Positions 5,758-5,846 of a DNA stretch of 5,846 bases are shown in pieces. Made by a program: the position numbers and the translations under genes. This DNA is from Actinomycetes bacterium. GTDB lineage: Bacteria; Actinomycetota; Acidimicrobiia; Acidimicrobiales; Acidimicrobiaceae. The stretch is from assembly GCA_021823045.1 (NCBI GenBank), contig JAKAPB010000146.1, positions 1 through 5,846 on the forward strand. Reading direction: 5' to 3'. The notes under the pieces were generated by a model. It had not been told where the DNA came from, ran no database searches, and saw only the letters and a list, made by a program, of their open reading frames with translations. Every line of letters begins with the position of its first letter. Within the stretch, counting starts at the first letter, position 1.

Positions 5758-5763
5758 AGCAAT

Positions 5764-5769
5764 CCCCCC
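5764..5769 (-). promoter_or_regulatory. G-run acting as a possible ribosome site for the VWA gene
   Basis: The minus strand reads GGGGGG followed by ATTGCT and then TTG 5757. It is an imperfect Shine-Dalgarno site, but it is at the right distance, whereas TTG 5805 has none. Together with the family-like N-terminus after the TTG, it favours the shorter protein. Confidence 0.35.
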
Positions 5770-5807
5770 GCTAGTCGGGTGCCACCTGCAGCGCACAAAC
5801 ACCAAGG

Positions 5808-5846
5808 CTATTTCGCATAATAGGTCTTTTTGCCATCATCATCGGA
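5808..5846 (-). CDS. Possible C-terminal tail of the gene upstream of the VWA gene
   Basis: Entering from the right edge on the minus strand, one frame reads SDDDGKKTYYAK and then TAG at 5810-5808. It is hydrophilic and looks like a normal C-terminal tail. The stop lies 50 bases before the TTG at 5757. From the pairing known for Rv0958/Rv0959 one would expect a MoxR or Mg-chelatase-like ATPase here, but 12 residues cannot show that. A second frame is also open at the edge, so even the frame is uncertain. Confidence 0.35.
   Translation of the reverse strand, partial: SDDDGKKTYYAK

Overview
The window looks like a chromosomal segment from an actinobacterium of intermediate G+C content, perhaps from the Acidimicrobiia. 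Three observations suggest this. The plus-strand gene belongs to DUF2342, a putative zincin family known mainly from actinobacteria. The large minus-strand VWA gene resembles mycobacterial Rv0959, as far as I remember that protein. Starts are often GTG or TTG, and two plus-strand starts look leaderless. The lineage below phylum is an inference. I see no rRNA, tRNA, CRISPR array, insertion sequence or phage gene.

Layout: (1) Positions 1-598, minus strand: moaE (molybdopterin synthase large subunit) is followed 22 bases later by the start of a small single-pass membrane protein that runs off the left edge and has a very strong Shine-Dalgarno site. (2) Positions 599-817: a non-coding divergent promoter region with a perfect 17-bp tandem duplication and a spaced 10-bp direct repeat. 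(3) Positions 818-3213, plus strand: a DUF2342 zincin-like protein, then an 11-bp-stem hairpin, then a long acidic Ser/Asp/Glu-rich protein that I cannot assign to any family. (4) Positions 3210-5846, minus strand, convergent with block 3: a possible C-terminal tail of an upstream gene at the right edge, a large CoxE/Rv0959-like VWA protein with an intact MIDAS metal site, then two small ORFs joined by a TAGTG stop-start overlap. The last of these shares a CTAG with the end of the acidic protein gene, so the convergent genes overlap by 4 bp.

How the genes may work together: MoaE acts in molybdenum cofactor synthesis. VWA proteins of the Rv0959 type are usually paired with a MoxR/Mg-chelatase-like AAA+ ATPase, and the window edge falls where such a gene would end. 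The DUF2342 protein and the acidic protein may form a two-gene unit. Nothing in the sequence directly links the VWA operon to molybdenum enzymes or to the DUF2342 pair. The least explained parts are the acidic protein, the two small coupled ORFs, and the roughly 110-bp stretch between them and the VWA gene, which looks like either a degraded gene or plain spacer.
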